Positions 52,528 to 60,585 of a stretch of DNA of 64,000 bases are shown one piece after another (position 1 is the first letter of the stretch; each line of letters starts with the position of its first letter). The stretch is from positions 1 through 64,000 of the IMG/VR virus record IMGVR_UViG_3300007609_001168; one strand, written 5' to 3'. Below the pieces are notes generated by a model. It saw nothing but the letters and a program-made list of their open reading frames with translations, was not told the DNA's origin and made no database searches. This DNA is from a virus. The translations under genes were made by a program, and so were the position numbers.

Positions 52528-53044
52528 GCAGTGTTACCTGTAAAGTATATCTAGGAATGTAACTAACATTAACACAGGCATGCACACATTCTGGATCACT
52601 CCATTCGTAGATATCTCCTGCCCGATAATTTGCGGCCATAAAATCATCGAACACAAACACATGCCCCGGGATGTAATCCTGTAAAAACATTGAGTATCTT
52701 ACAGGATTATCCACATCTACGAGATGAGGGTCAATATGCATGGTCTGCATCTGTCCGGGAAGCAGTTTAATAAACCACCAATGACAGTGTTTTCTAGTTT
52801 TAGGCAGTTCAGGAAGTGTCACTGGAAAATTTTTCATATCTTCTGACATTAAATTAAACTGTTGAAAATAAGGAGTTCGTGATTCGAAGAACGGTCTAGC
52901 CATTTCTCTGAAAGTGTCTAGGGTTGAGTGCCCTGTCCAACGTTCGGGTTGCCATACAGGCACGGTATCTCCTGTGTGTTTTTCTAAATGAGTAATTATT
53001 TCTGGTGTTACCCATTCTTTTTCATTTTTAATAAAATCAAACAT
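52520..53044 (-). CDS. 2OG-Fe(II) dioxygenase-like protein
   Basis: 174 aa. H103-x-D105 (QTMHIDPHLVD), GHVFVFDD, H155 (PECVHACVN) and R165 (IPRYTLQV) make a full triad and 2OG anchor. It is clearly paralogous to the next gene: WWFIKLLPGQM, MFLQDYIPGHVFV and YRAGDIYEW match WWFVKMFTGGF, MPLQDHIEGHMFI and YSAGDLFEY there. Tandem duplication with divergence is likely, so the two could act on successive positions of one substrate. Confidence 0.8.
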   Translation of the reverse strand: MFDFIKNEKEWVTPEIITHLEKHTGDTVPVWQPERWTGHSTLDTFREMARPFFESRTPYFQQFNLMSEDMKNFPVTLPELPKTRKHCHWWFIKLLPGQMQTMHIDPHLVDVDNPVRYSMFLQDYIPGHVFVFDDFMAANYRAGDIYEWSDPECVHACVNVSYIPRYTLQVTLHD

Positions 53045-53559
53045 TATTCATAAACCGCGAAGTTAAATGTGTATCTAGGAATCTCTAGATTTATGTTTAG
53101 CGCACTGTGTCTAGCATCTGGATTATACTCAAACAAGTCACCTGCGGAATAGGTTTTTAACAATTCTCCTTCGACAATAAACATGTGTCCTTCGATGTGA
53201 TCTTGTAATGGCATCCAGAATCGTCTCGCTTTTTTTACAGTATTTCCGTCTCGGGGAGCATGATCACTATGAAACGGAATAAAGCCTCCGGTGAACATTT
53301 TCACAAACCACCAATTAATGCGTCCGTTGATTTCTACTGGTGGCATCACTGTAAACGGAAAATTGTCCGGCTCGAAACTATGCCATAAAGCATCTTTGCC
53401 GAATCTTTTTATTTTTGTCAGTGTTGTTTGATTTTTAGAACCATATTCCTCGGGATCCGACCTTGGATGGCTGTACCCTTTGTTAGATTCTATATATTCA
53501 AGCCAGGCAGGGTCAATCCATGTAGCGTAATTTCCGATAAGTTTCATTTTATTCAACAA
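53044..53559 (-). CDS. 2OG-Fe(II) dioxygenase-like protein (tandem paralogue)
   Basis: 171 aa from a TTG at 53559 that has AAGGA 8 bases before it; an ATG four codons in is the alternative. H97-x-D99 (IPFHSDHAP), GHMFIVEG, H151 (DARHSALN) and R162 (IPRYTFNF) form the active site. Sequence blocks are shared with the gene at 52520. It overlaps the upstream gene by 11 bases. Confidence 0.8.
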   Translation of the reverse strand: MLNKMKLIGNYATWIDPAWLEYIESNKGYSHPRSDPEEYGSKNQTTLTKIKRFGKDALWHSFEPDNFPFTVMPPVEINGRINWWFVKMFTGGFIPFHSDHAPRDGNTVKKARRFWMPLQDHIEGHMFIVEGELLKTYSAGDLFEYNPDARHSALNINLEIPRYTFNFAVYE

Positions 53560-54133
53560 AATAATCCTTAAAAATTATCAATGCTTCGTCCCAGTATATA
53601 TAAGGTTCACAAGAATTGCTAGGTTTTAAGACAAAACATAATGTCCACCTACCTAAAGTTTTGTTAGGGTTGTAGGTGCTATGCATTTGTCCGACATTCA
53701 ATAACGAAGGTCTATTAGTGTTTGCTTCGTATACTAATTCACACTCGTCCTCATCGCCGCGTAAACAATTATCTTGCCTAGATTCTATTTCATAGCCCTT
53801 ATTTACTGTGTGGTTATCTACATTATCTCTCGGCGAAGGACAATGCCACCATCTAGTAACACCCTCATCTGCTCCCCAAGTTACATTAATTTTAACATGA
53901 TTGTCGATTATCGATTCGTCACAATGTATGGGCAACGACCCCATTGGAGGAGTATAAAAAGCTTCAATGTTTCCTATACCTATGCCAAAAGTTTCTAGCC
54001 ATTTAACTACATCTTGATCACAATATCCTGGCATTTCTATATGTTTTTCTTCGCTAGAATAAAAAGAATCTAAGTTAGTAGGCTTTTTAATTTCAAATGG
54101 CAAATTTAAATATCTATGAAAAGTGTTTTCCAT
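53549..54133 (-). CDS. 2OG-Fe(II) dioxygenase-like protein
   Basis: 194 aa. H70-x-D72 (LPIHCDESI), H151 (GQMHSTYNP) and R162 (GRWTLCF) fit the facial triad and 2OG Arg. An unusually long insertion lies between the first and second His and contains many Asp, Arg and Cys residues (about 95-135). It is more distant from the tandem pair downstream. It shares 1 base with the upstream gene. Confidence 0.72.
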   Translation of the reverse strand: MENTFHRYLNLPFEIKKPTNLDSFYSSEEKHIEMPGYCDQDVVKWLETFGIGIGNIEAFYTPPMGSLPIHCDESIIDNHVKINVTWGADEGVTRWWHCPSPRDNVDNHTVNKGYEIESRQDNCLRGDEDECELVYEANTNRPSLLNVGQMHSTYNPNKTLGRWTLCFVLKPSNSCEPYIYWDEALIIFKDYFVE

Positions 54134-54939
54134 TAATAAGTCTCTAAATGATCTATTCCTAGTTTTTTACGAAACTCGTCGGTAAATCTTCCGTCGATGC
54201 GCAGACCATAACTTTGTTCCATAGTTCGTTCGCCACCGTGCCAATCTTGATCATTCCACCAGGCTGCTCTAGTGTTTAAGTAGATCTTGTTCTTTTCTTT
54301 CGGATCCCACAAATAAAAAGATTTTTTTGTGTTAGGACGAATATGTATAAATTCATTTCGATGTGGGTATTCTACATTAACACCGTTTTTCGCGTCCAAG
54401 TCTCTATGTTCAAAAGGAATTCCGTCGTGTTCGCAATGAAAGAAAATAACACGACCTATATGTCCGAATATATTTTCTTGTTTAAGTTTTAAAACCCAAT
54501 CTACTACACTAGGAAAAAAATGTGCTTCCTCTGTAAGTTGTCTCTCACCAGGGCGATCGTCCCAATCACCCTCTTCCCAGAGAAAGTAATAAATGTAAGG
54601 ATCATACGCACCCATCGCCATCTTTAAGTAGCGTGTAAATAAGTTACGCTGTTTGTAATCCTTAAAGTCAGACGGCCATAATTTCATACCTTCGGACTTA
54701 ACAGGATCATGATCCGGAAGTTTCATAAAGTCATTCATTGCTTGATAGATAGGAGTCCAGTTAATTTTATAGCTCATATCGTCGAATGTAAAACCAGGCT
54801 CCATCCAAGTACCTTCTTTAGCAAACTCACGTGCTAAAGCAAACCCTTTATATATTTCTGGTTGCAATTTATCAAACCCATCCATGTCAAGATATGGTTC
54901 TATATTAAAATAAGGTTGACTGTTAATTCCTCTTATCAT
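54133..54939 (-). CDS. 2OG-Fe(II) dioxygenase-like protein, larger form
   Basis: 268 aa from the ATG at 54939, which forms an ATGA junction with the upstream stop. The active site is H178-R-D180 (PFEHRDLDAKNG), H234 (DWHGGERT) and R247 (YGLRIDG). The N-terminal 150 residues are an extra helical, Trp-rich domain (WEEGDWDDRPGERQLTEEAH). It lies directly after the cobalamin-type radical SAM gene, so it may process that enzyme's product. Confidence 0.7.
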   Translation of the reverse strand: MIRGINSQPYFNIEPYLDMDGFDKLQPEIYKGFALAREFAKEGTWMEPGFTFDDMSYKINWTPIYQAMNDFMKLPDHDPVKSEGMKLWPSDFKDYKQRNLFTRYLKMAMGAYDPYIYYFLWEEGDWDDRPGERQLTEEAHFFPSVVDWVLKLKQENIFGHIGRVIFFHCEHDGIPFEHRDLDAKNGVNVEYPHRNEFIHIRPNTKKSFYLWDPKEKNKIYLNTRAAWWNDQDWHGGERTMEQSYGLRIDGRFTDEFRKKLGIDHLETY

Positions 54940-56420
54940 GGTTTCCAATCTAATTTTTTTCTTTTGTATTCGCTTACATGATTATTTATGAATGGAGATT
55001 TGTCATTATATTTTTCCAAACGAATTATTTCTTTAATGTCATTTGTTTGATACTGAACTAATCCTGTAGGTGCACTAAAACCTGTGGTTATAAAATACTT
55101 TGGATAGACAGTTTCATAAAAATTGTCTAAAATTTCTATTGCTTGGAGCTGATCCATGCCATCGTGCTCCCAGATACTCATAGATTCTAGCGACGGGAAG
55201 TAAGTTGTTAACACATGGTCTGAAACTTTTTTTGATTTTTTAATCATTTTTCTGCGTCTAAGTCCGTACTTTTCTAAATTTTTAGAAAATGCACTAAGAT
55301 TTGTCATCGGAGAGTTATATTCTGGGACTTCTAAATACCAACTTGTAACACTCTGTCCTTTCCAATTGCTCTTACACCAATTTATTCCATCTGCAAAGGT
55401 TTCTGGTGTTTCCTTAGGAAGCCCGCATATTAAACTAATAGTTCCCCTGTATATATTATGAGGTTCGAAGTAGTTTCTTGCATCTATTAGTCCTTGTTTA
55501 AGTTTGTCAGGTTGCATTCCCTTGCCAATAATTTTTCCTGCATTATGATTAAAGGTTTCAATTCCATAAAAATGTCCACCTAACCCTAACGATAACATGT
55601 CTCCCCACAAATCTCTTTGGTTTACCAATAAATCCCCTCTCATAAAAGCCATGAACCATGGATCAAAATCTAGATCATTGACCGCTTCTGCATACTTTAT
55701 TATCTTTTCTCTTCTGTCGTTAAATGTCTCGTCTGCAATCGTATAATTCTTAACTCCATATTCGTTATAATTAAAAAGCAATTCCTCTTTAAAGTCATTA
55801 GCAGTTCTCGAAACATCGTCCTTTACTCCCAGTATAGGAAAATTACAAAAATCGCATTTAAACCTACATCCTCTAGATGTTTCTATTGTTAACATTTCAT
55901 AAGACTCTATGAAGTCTCTTTTCTGATAATTTACACGATAGGACGGCATATTCCATGCAGGAAAGTCACGTAACGCCTTTATAATTTTCTTCCCATTAGA
56001 ATCTTCTAATTGAAATCTGCCATCAATTATGGTGTTTCCTGTGATATATTTTAACAATTCTAAAACAGCATATTCGCCAAAACTATCTATCCAGTAATCT
56101 ATATTTTCAGCCGGCGTGAGCAAACAACCTTGACCTCCTATCATTGTAGCAATTCCAGGATAGGTTTTTTTAAGCCATGCAGTAAATTTATTTGCAGAGG
56201 AAGTCCAGTAGCTAATAAAAGAACTAAACCCAAAAAACTTAGTATTAGGTCCTACTCGACTCTTTACAAGTTCTTGTAATTCTTCTTGTGTCCACTCGCT
56301 ACAAAAATCTATAACTTCAACATCCCAATCATACGATCTTAAAAAGGTGGCAATTCGATGGGCTCCGTTACCCCGTTCGATACGTTCTTTTCTGTAACTA
56401 AAGATTAGTCCGTGATACAC
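54936..56420 (-). CDS. Radical SAM enzyme with B12-binding-like N-terminal domain
   Basis: 494 aa. Residues 1-150 form a Rossmann-like domain of the B12-binding type (RIATFLRSYDWDVEVIDF, ATMIGGQG), but no DxHxxG cobalamin motif is seen, so base-off B12 may bind without a protein His, or not at all. The radical SAM motif is CRFKCDFC (C185, C189, C192), preceded by TIETSRG as usual in this class. Such enzymes often methylate unactivated carbons or rearrange rings. The long C-terminal region (about 330-494) is lineage-specific. ATGA junction with the 2OG gene. Confidence 0.88.
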   Translation of the reverse strand: MYHGLIFSYRKERIERGNGAHRIATFLRSYDWDVEVIDFCSEWTQEELQELVKSRVGPNTKFFGFSSFISYWTSSANKFTAWLKKTYPGIATMIGGQGCLLTPAENIDYWIDSFGEYAVLELLKYITGNTIIDGRFQLEDSNGKKIIKALRDFPAWNMPSYRVNYQKRDFIESYEMLTIETSRGCRFKCDFCNFPILGVKDDVSRTANDFKEELLFNYNEYGVKNYTIADETFNDRREKIIKYAEAVNDLDFDPWFMAFMRGDLLVNQRDLWGDMLSLGLGGHFYGIETFNHNAGKIIGKGMQPDKLKQGLIDARNYFEPHNIYRGTISLICGLPKETPETFADGINWCKSNWKGQSVTSWYLEVPEYNSPMTNLSAFSKNLEKYGLRRRKMIKKSKKVSDHVLTTYFPSLESMSIWEHDGMDQLQAIEILDNFYETVYPKYFITTGFSAPTGLVQYQTNDIKEIIRLEKYNDKSPFINNHVSEYKRKKLDWKP

Positions 56421-57481
56421 TACATCATCCTGTATTTTTCAGGAACAATATCTAATAACGGCATTGCTTTATTTACAAGTCTGTCTCTTAGCAATACTTG
56501 ATGGACAAGGGGAGAAGTAGGGTATCCTGGAAGCATGTCCGCCCAAGATTCGGTTTGCGTTTCGTTAAGGTCAATAGTTCTAAGATCGGGCCACTGAATT
56601 AATTTTACCATTACTCCATTTATTTCTACAGGATAGTGTGCTCGGATTCCTTTGTCGGGCCTTGGAACAAAAGACCATCCCATATTGTTAGATATCTGTT
56701 CCGACCGACTAACTAATTCACTCATAAACATTTTTTCGTGATCAGGACATCGACCTATATCTGTGCCTACCCGAATTCTATACATATCACAGTAGCCTTT
56801 ATCTGAGTTAAACTGCTGTATTTCTTGTAGACAGTATTCTAATTGATCAAAACTTTCTAGTGTATAACTAATATTTTTAATCGGTAATCCGTGTATCAAG
56901 CAGTTTTCTAAACCCGCTATTTGTTTTTCTCTTACCTTCGGGCCTTGATAATCCGGATGATTAAGTCCAAATGTGAAATACACATTATCAAATTTGTCGA
57001 ATTGACTAATGTAATCGATCTTAGAGAGGCGCACTCCGTTAGTGAGTATTATTATATGACGGTTACTGATGAAATTAATTCTTTGAATCAACTCGGGCAA
57101 ATCATCTCGCACTGTAGGTTCTGCACCCATGAGCACTACAGCATGTTGGCGAGGCATGACGTTGACTTGATCTAGTATCTGTTCAATGCTAGGATCGGAA
57201 CTGTAATTGTCTGGCAATTGGTAACAATGCGGGCATGCTAAATTACAGCGATTTGTAATATCTAAACATACCGCATTATAAAATTTCTGTAAATCTCTTT
57301 TGGGATAATTATAATTTAGGTAAAAATCAGCATCTTTTTCTACAAGAAAAGTTTCAGTTCCGTGATCAGGACAAGTTTTTCTGATCCATACAGCATTATT
57401 CTCTACAAAAATTTTTGCAGGAATGTGTTTATAGCAATGGGTGCAAAGAGATAATGTTTCAGAGTTTGTCATAATAAGCAT
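56420..57481 (-). CDS. Radical SAM enzyme, COG1964-like (zinc-ribbon N-terminus)
   Basis: 353 aa. The N-terminus LSLCTHCYKHIPAKIFVENN, then RKTCPDHGTETFLVE, is the Cys-rich lead-in typical of the MJ0619/COG1964 family, which includes tetraether-lipid synthases. The core is CNLACPHC (C79, C83, C86). GGEP appears as LMGAEPTVRDDL, an Ala for Gly change. COG1964 members usually are longer at the C-terminus; this form is short. The ATG overlaps an ATAAATA motif and lacks an SD; a second ATG at 57472 fits a leaderless message better. First gene of a seven-gene operon. Confidence 0.8.
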   Translation of the reverse strand: MLIMTNSETLSLCTHCYKHIPAKIFVENNAVWIRKTCPDHGTETFLVEKDADFYLNYNYPKRDLQKFYNAVCLDITNRCNLACPHCYQLPDNYSSDPSIEQILDQVNVMPRQHAVVLMGAEPTVRDDLPELIQRINFISNRHIIILTNGVRLSKIDYISQFDKFDNVYFTFGLNHPDYQGPKVREKQIAGLENCLIHGLPIKNISYTLESFDQLEYCLQEIQQFNSDKGYCDMYRIRVGTDIGRCPDHEKMFMSELVSRSEQISNNMGWSFVPRPDKGIRAHYPVEINGVMVKLIQWPDLRTIDLNETQTESWADMLPGYPTSPLVHQVLLRDRLVNKAMPLLDIVPEKYRMM

Positions 57482-57488
57482 ATTTATT
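57481..57488 (-). promoter_or_regulatory. Late-type promoter motif (AATAAATA) at a start codon
   Basis: The minus strand reads TTACCAATAAATATGCTTATTATGAC. The box overlaps the first ATG and lies 8 bases before the in-frame ATG at 57472, about the distance at which T4 late transcripts begin. It would drive the operon down to 51982. Confidence 0.5.
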
Positions 57489-57514
57489 GGTAAGTATTTT
57501 GCTAAGGATTGTTT

Positions 57515-58198
57515 ATGACATACGAATATTACTATAACGATGTTCCCGGTATGGGATTAACTCGTAATAATCTTATCTATACAAGTTTAATAAACAAAGA
57601 AAAAACTATGTTTGTTCAATGGTATTATAATGATACAGGATATCATTTCGGCCAGAACGAAGTTGTAGATCCTGCAAAAATGAATGAAAAATGGGAACGT
57701 GAAGTAAAATATCTAAAGCTAATGACGGATCACTTTCCTCAGCATGTCCCAAAAATATATAGGATCGACTATGCAGAAAAGAAAATTTTTCTACAAGTAG
57801 ACGGTACTGATTTTTGGAATCAAGCGGCTTGCGATCAAAAAAACTATAACGCAGTATTACCAAACTGGCAAGAGCAAATGCTTGAAATTATACAAGCACA
57901 TAAAAGTCTAGGTTTGCACAAATATTCTATGCATCCCTCGAGCTATTTTATTGTTAACGGAAAATTAAAAAGCATCAACTATTTCTTTACCTATCACAAA
58001 GATGAAGACATAATAAGTATTAAAGAAGTAGAAAGCCATATTCACAGTAATCGCCAGGCGGAAATGAAAAAACATCTAGCAACACTTGGTATAGAATGGA
58101 ACAAGCCGCAACCTTGGACGGTTATGGACAAACTGTGTTGGAACAGTTTCAGAACAAACTATCCCGAAGACTTTATTGAAAGGGCACTCGATGTATAA
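57515..58198 (+). CDS. Kinase-like protein, paralogue of 50730
   Basis: 227 aa from the ATG at 57515, six bases after AAGGA. It aligns with the gene at 50730 over most of its length. The kinase-like catalytic block is HPSSYFIVNGKLKSINYFF, where the metal-binding Asp of the IDF element is Asn, so if the fold is right this copy is probably a pseudokinase. It is followed, with an 8-base overlap, by the acetyltransferase-like gene. Confidence 0.5.
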   Translation: MTYEYYYNDVPGMGLTRNNLIYTSLINKEKTMFVQWYYNDTGYHFGQNEVVDPAKMNEKWEREVKYLKLMTDHFPQHVPKIYRIDYAEKKIFLQVDGTDFWNQAACDQKNYNAVLPNWQEQMLEIIQAHKSLGLHKYSMHPSSYFIVNGKLKSINYFFTYHKDEDIISIKEVESHIHSNRQAEMKKHLATLGIEWNKPQPWTVMDKLCWNSFRTNYPEDFIERALDV

Positions 58199-58742
58199 AA
58201 TTGTCACATATTCCGACGAACTAGATTTGCGAGAATTTTATGCAGAAGCCGAAAAGAAGGGTTTTGTGAATAACTCCACAAAACACATGCTAATAGATTG
58301 TTTTCGCAACGAACGAGAAAGTCAGACTTGGATTCTCTATTATAACAATCGAGCAGTAGGTAGTGTTGCCGCACACTCATTCGACGAAATGGGGAAGAAC
58401 TCATATCGCATTGCCGCACGGACTTGTGTATTTACAGATGCAATACCTACACCTACCCTTAGAACACGAAATCAAATAGTAACACAACAACATGCTACTG
58501 GACAATTTTTAATTCCTGCATGTATCGAATGGGCGGGCAGAGAAAATAATTTATACATCACCTCAAACAATCTAGAAGGCGGAAGCCAACGGTTGGTACA
58601 TAATGTTTATTTTCCCGCTATGGTTAAAACAGGGCAGGCCGAAGAAATATGCGAAATGGAGTATAGGGGAACCTGGCAAAGTGTTTGGCGCTTAAATGTA
58701 GATAGATTTTACGAAGAATTAAACAAATATCCTAGATGGTGA
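58191..58742 (+). CDS. GNAT-like acetyltransferase (tentative)
   Basis: 183 aa from the ATG at 58191, six bases after AAAGGG. Strands such as TWILYYNNRAVGSVAAHSF and YRIAARTCVFTDA resemble the beta2-beta4 core of GNAT enzymes, with a later helix and the conserved-looking IEWAGRENNLYITSN. A clear acetyl-CoA loop (R/QxxGxG/A) is not seen; ATGQFLIPACIEWA is the nearest. It could acylate an amine on a sugar or peptide. The end overlaps the convergent hydroxylase gene by 11 bases. Confidence 0.5.
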   Translation: MYKIVTYSDELDLREFYAEAEKKGFVNNSTKHMLIDCFRNERESQTWILYYNNRAVGSVAAHSFDEMGKNSYRIAARTCVFTDAIPTPTLRTRNQIVTQQHATGQFLIPACIEWAGRENNLYITSNNLEGGSQRLVHNVYFPAMVKTGQAEEICEMEYRGTWQSVWRLNVDRFYEELNKYPRW

Positions 58743-59325
58743 TATTTAAATTATAGATATTGTCAAATTCTTCAGTGTTACATATAATAATAACATGAAC
58801 TCTGGTATTATGGCCGCAGTTTACTGTACCATGCATTTGTTTAACATCAAGAATATATGCACTACCGGGATACATATGATCAAATCCGTCTTCAGTTGAC
58901 CACCATTGTGTTTCGTCAGAATAAATCGGAATATGTATCTTTATCTTATCTTTTTGATCAGTGTGCGGTGTTACAATTGTGCCAGGTGGTGCTACGGCTA
59001 CTATACTTCTATGGGCGGTATAAAAAGAATCGATTGCTTTTGCCGCCCAGTCTACACAACACCCAGTTTTTTTGTACAGTGTATAATCGTCAATTTCATT
59101 ATTTTCAAACGCATGATACTCTCTGTTAATATCTTCGTATATAGTTTGCAATCCCCAGCCGTAAGCCTTATCGTCCGCCCAAGGATTTTCGCAAGCGCAT
59201 CCGCCTAGTCCAACCCATTTTTGATCTTGAAAATCAGTAACCAACCGATCATACCATGCACGAGCTGAATCTATATCTATTTTTAAATTAGGAATTTCTG
59301 TAATAACTTTTCTTTTTTCTTGCAT
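58732..59325 (-). CDS. Aspartyl/asparaginyl hydroxylase-like 2OG oxygenase
   Basis: 197 aa. VAPPGTIVTPHTDQKDKIKI carries H121 and D123; KQMHGTVNCGHNTRVHVII carries H165 and R175; MYPGSAYILD lies between. This fits the hydroxylase subgroup seen at 59893. An N-terminal Cys-rich part (GLGGCACENPWADD) is extra. It is separated by 1 base from the short fibre-like gene upstream. Confidence 0.8.
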   Translation of the reverse strand: MQEKRKVITEIPNLKIDIDSARAWYDRLVTDFQDQKWVGLGGCACENPWADDKAYGWGLQTIYEDINREYHAFENNEIDDYTLYKKTGCCVDWAAKAIDSFYTAHRSIVAVAPPGTIVTPHTDQKDKIKIHIPIYSDETQWWSTEDGFDHMYPGSAYILDVKQMHGTVNCGHNTRVHVIIICNTEEFDNIYNLNITI

Positions 59326-59326
59326 A

Positions 59327-59896
59327 TTAGTGTAAATCTATCCAGGATCCGTTAGCATAACCTTGGAACTTATCTATATCTTCGTTATAGATGATCATTC
59401 CGTTTTTAGGCTCAATTTTATTTATAGTTTCGTTGTTTTGTTTTACACACTGAAATATTTTAGATTGTAGAGCACCGTCTTTGTTAAACCGCCAGACTCG
59501 GTAATCATTAGCATATTCGCCTTCTCCGTCGCCGGCATTGACAAGGATATTCAGATTACTTGCCGGTGCCGGATGATTTATGTTTGCAGATTCATCTACT
59601 TGCGGAACTAACGTTGCTATACTTTTAGCAATATCTCCATCATCTTGTTCAAAAAAAGTAGTGAAGCTCATATTCATTCCGTAATCGCCCGGGCGAAGAA
59701 CTTTAGGATCTTCTGTAGAACCTCTTACTGTGTGTATATCTAATTTTGGTTTACTGCCACCGTTGTAAACACCTGTAAATCTTGCAACAACATTGCCGTT
59801 GGTTTGTATCTTTATTGCACCTTTCTTATCTACAATAACTCTATGTCCAACATCATCAAATGATGATATTAAAATATTTTCTCCATTATCCTTCAT
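59327..59896 (-). CDS. Short fibre-type protein sharing a C-terminal module with the 445-aa fibre
   Basis: 189 aa. Nearly its full length aligns with the C-terminal 170 residues of the gene at 61978: PAPASNLNILVNAGDGEGEY and ANDY, then NGMIIYNEDIDKFQGY and SWIDLH, against NAPASNLAFSISAGDGEGDV and ANDY, GMVIFNSDTQKYQGY and GWINLH. It lacks the N-terminal attachment domain. It may be a free copy of a fibre tip or a chaperone-like domain. It lies between two hydroxylase genes with a 4-base overlap upstream. Confidence 0.7.
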   Translation of the reverse strand: MKDNGENILISSFDDVGHRVIVDKKGAIKIQTNGNVVARFTGVYNGGSKPKLDIHTVRGSTEDPKVLRPGDYGMNMSFTTFFEQDDGDIAKSIATLVPQVDESANINHPAPASNLNILVNAGDGEGEYANDYRVWRFNKDGALQSKIFQCVKQNNETINKIEPKNGMIIYNEDIDKFQGYANGSWIDLH

Positions 59897-60546
59897 GTTA
59901 GCACCTCAGAGTTATGATAAGAGCCGGAAATATTTTGATTCTCACATGCGGCATTTAATTTTTCCTTCCATTCGTTAGTTGAATCGAATCGGTGAATTAT
60001 TAAATGATAACGATCCTCGTTGCTATTGTTATAAACAGAATGTGGATAATGTATGTTCATGACATAGGTATTTCCAGGCTTCATATACAAAGATTCGCCG
60101 TCTCCCCACTTCCAAAGACATGTTTCGGGATTGCTTAAACTAATATTTGTATTATCAAGCAATGGAACACTCGAATCAGTATGTTCGGAAATATAGCCTC
60201 CTGCTTCTAAAAGCATAAATCTAACTCTTCCTAGTAAGTTACTAGGAAAATAATTTTTAACAAAATCAACAGTTTTAGGACAATATTTAGATAATTCAGT
60301 CCAGTGCATATCATTTATTACTTCGTCAATACTGTTATAACCATAGTCTTTCCAATGACCCGACTGCTGGTGCCGCCACCCGTGAAGAACTAAACTTCGC
60401 CATCCTTTATGATCATAACTTCCCGGACGGTGCGTCACGAAATGTGTTTTCAATGCTTTTGCTTCTTCTAACATGCTAATGTGGTCTACATCGATATCTA
60501 GAATAACATGTTTTGCATTTGAAACAAAATAATCTTTACTAATCAT
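59893..60546 (-). CDS. Aspartyl/asparaginyl hydroxylase-like 2OG oxygenase
   Basis: 217 aa. RVRFMLLEAGGYISEHTDSS contains H122 and D124; MNIHYPHSVYNNS holds H169, and R179 follows in EDRYHLIIH. NTNISLSNPETCLWKWGDG is the usual strand between. This is a good match to the aspartyl/asparaginyl beta-hydroxylase fold. AAGGATAAGG precedes the ATG. It is the first gene of a three-gene minus unit with the short fibre protein and a second hydroxylase. Confidence 0.85.
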   Translation of the reverse strand: MISKDYFVSNAKHVILDIDVDHISMLEEAKALKTHFVTHRPGSYDHKGWRSLVLHGWRHQQSGHWKDYGYNSIDEVINDMHWTELSKYCPKTVDFVKNYFPSNLLGRVRFMLLEAGGYISEHTDSSVPLLDNTNISLSNPETCLWKWGDGESLYMKPGNTYVMNIHYPHSVYNNSNEDRYHLIIHRFDSTNEWKEKLNAACENQNISGSYHNSEVLT

Positions 60547-60585
60547 TATGCCTTATCCTTGAACTATATTTAATTAAATAAATTC

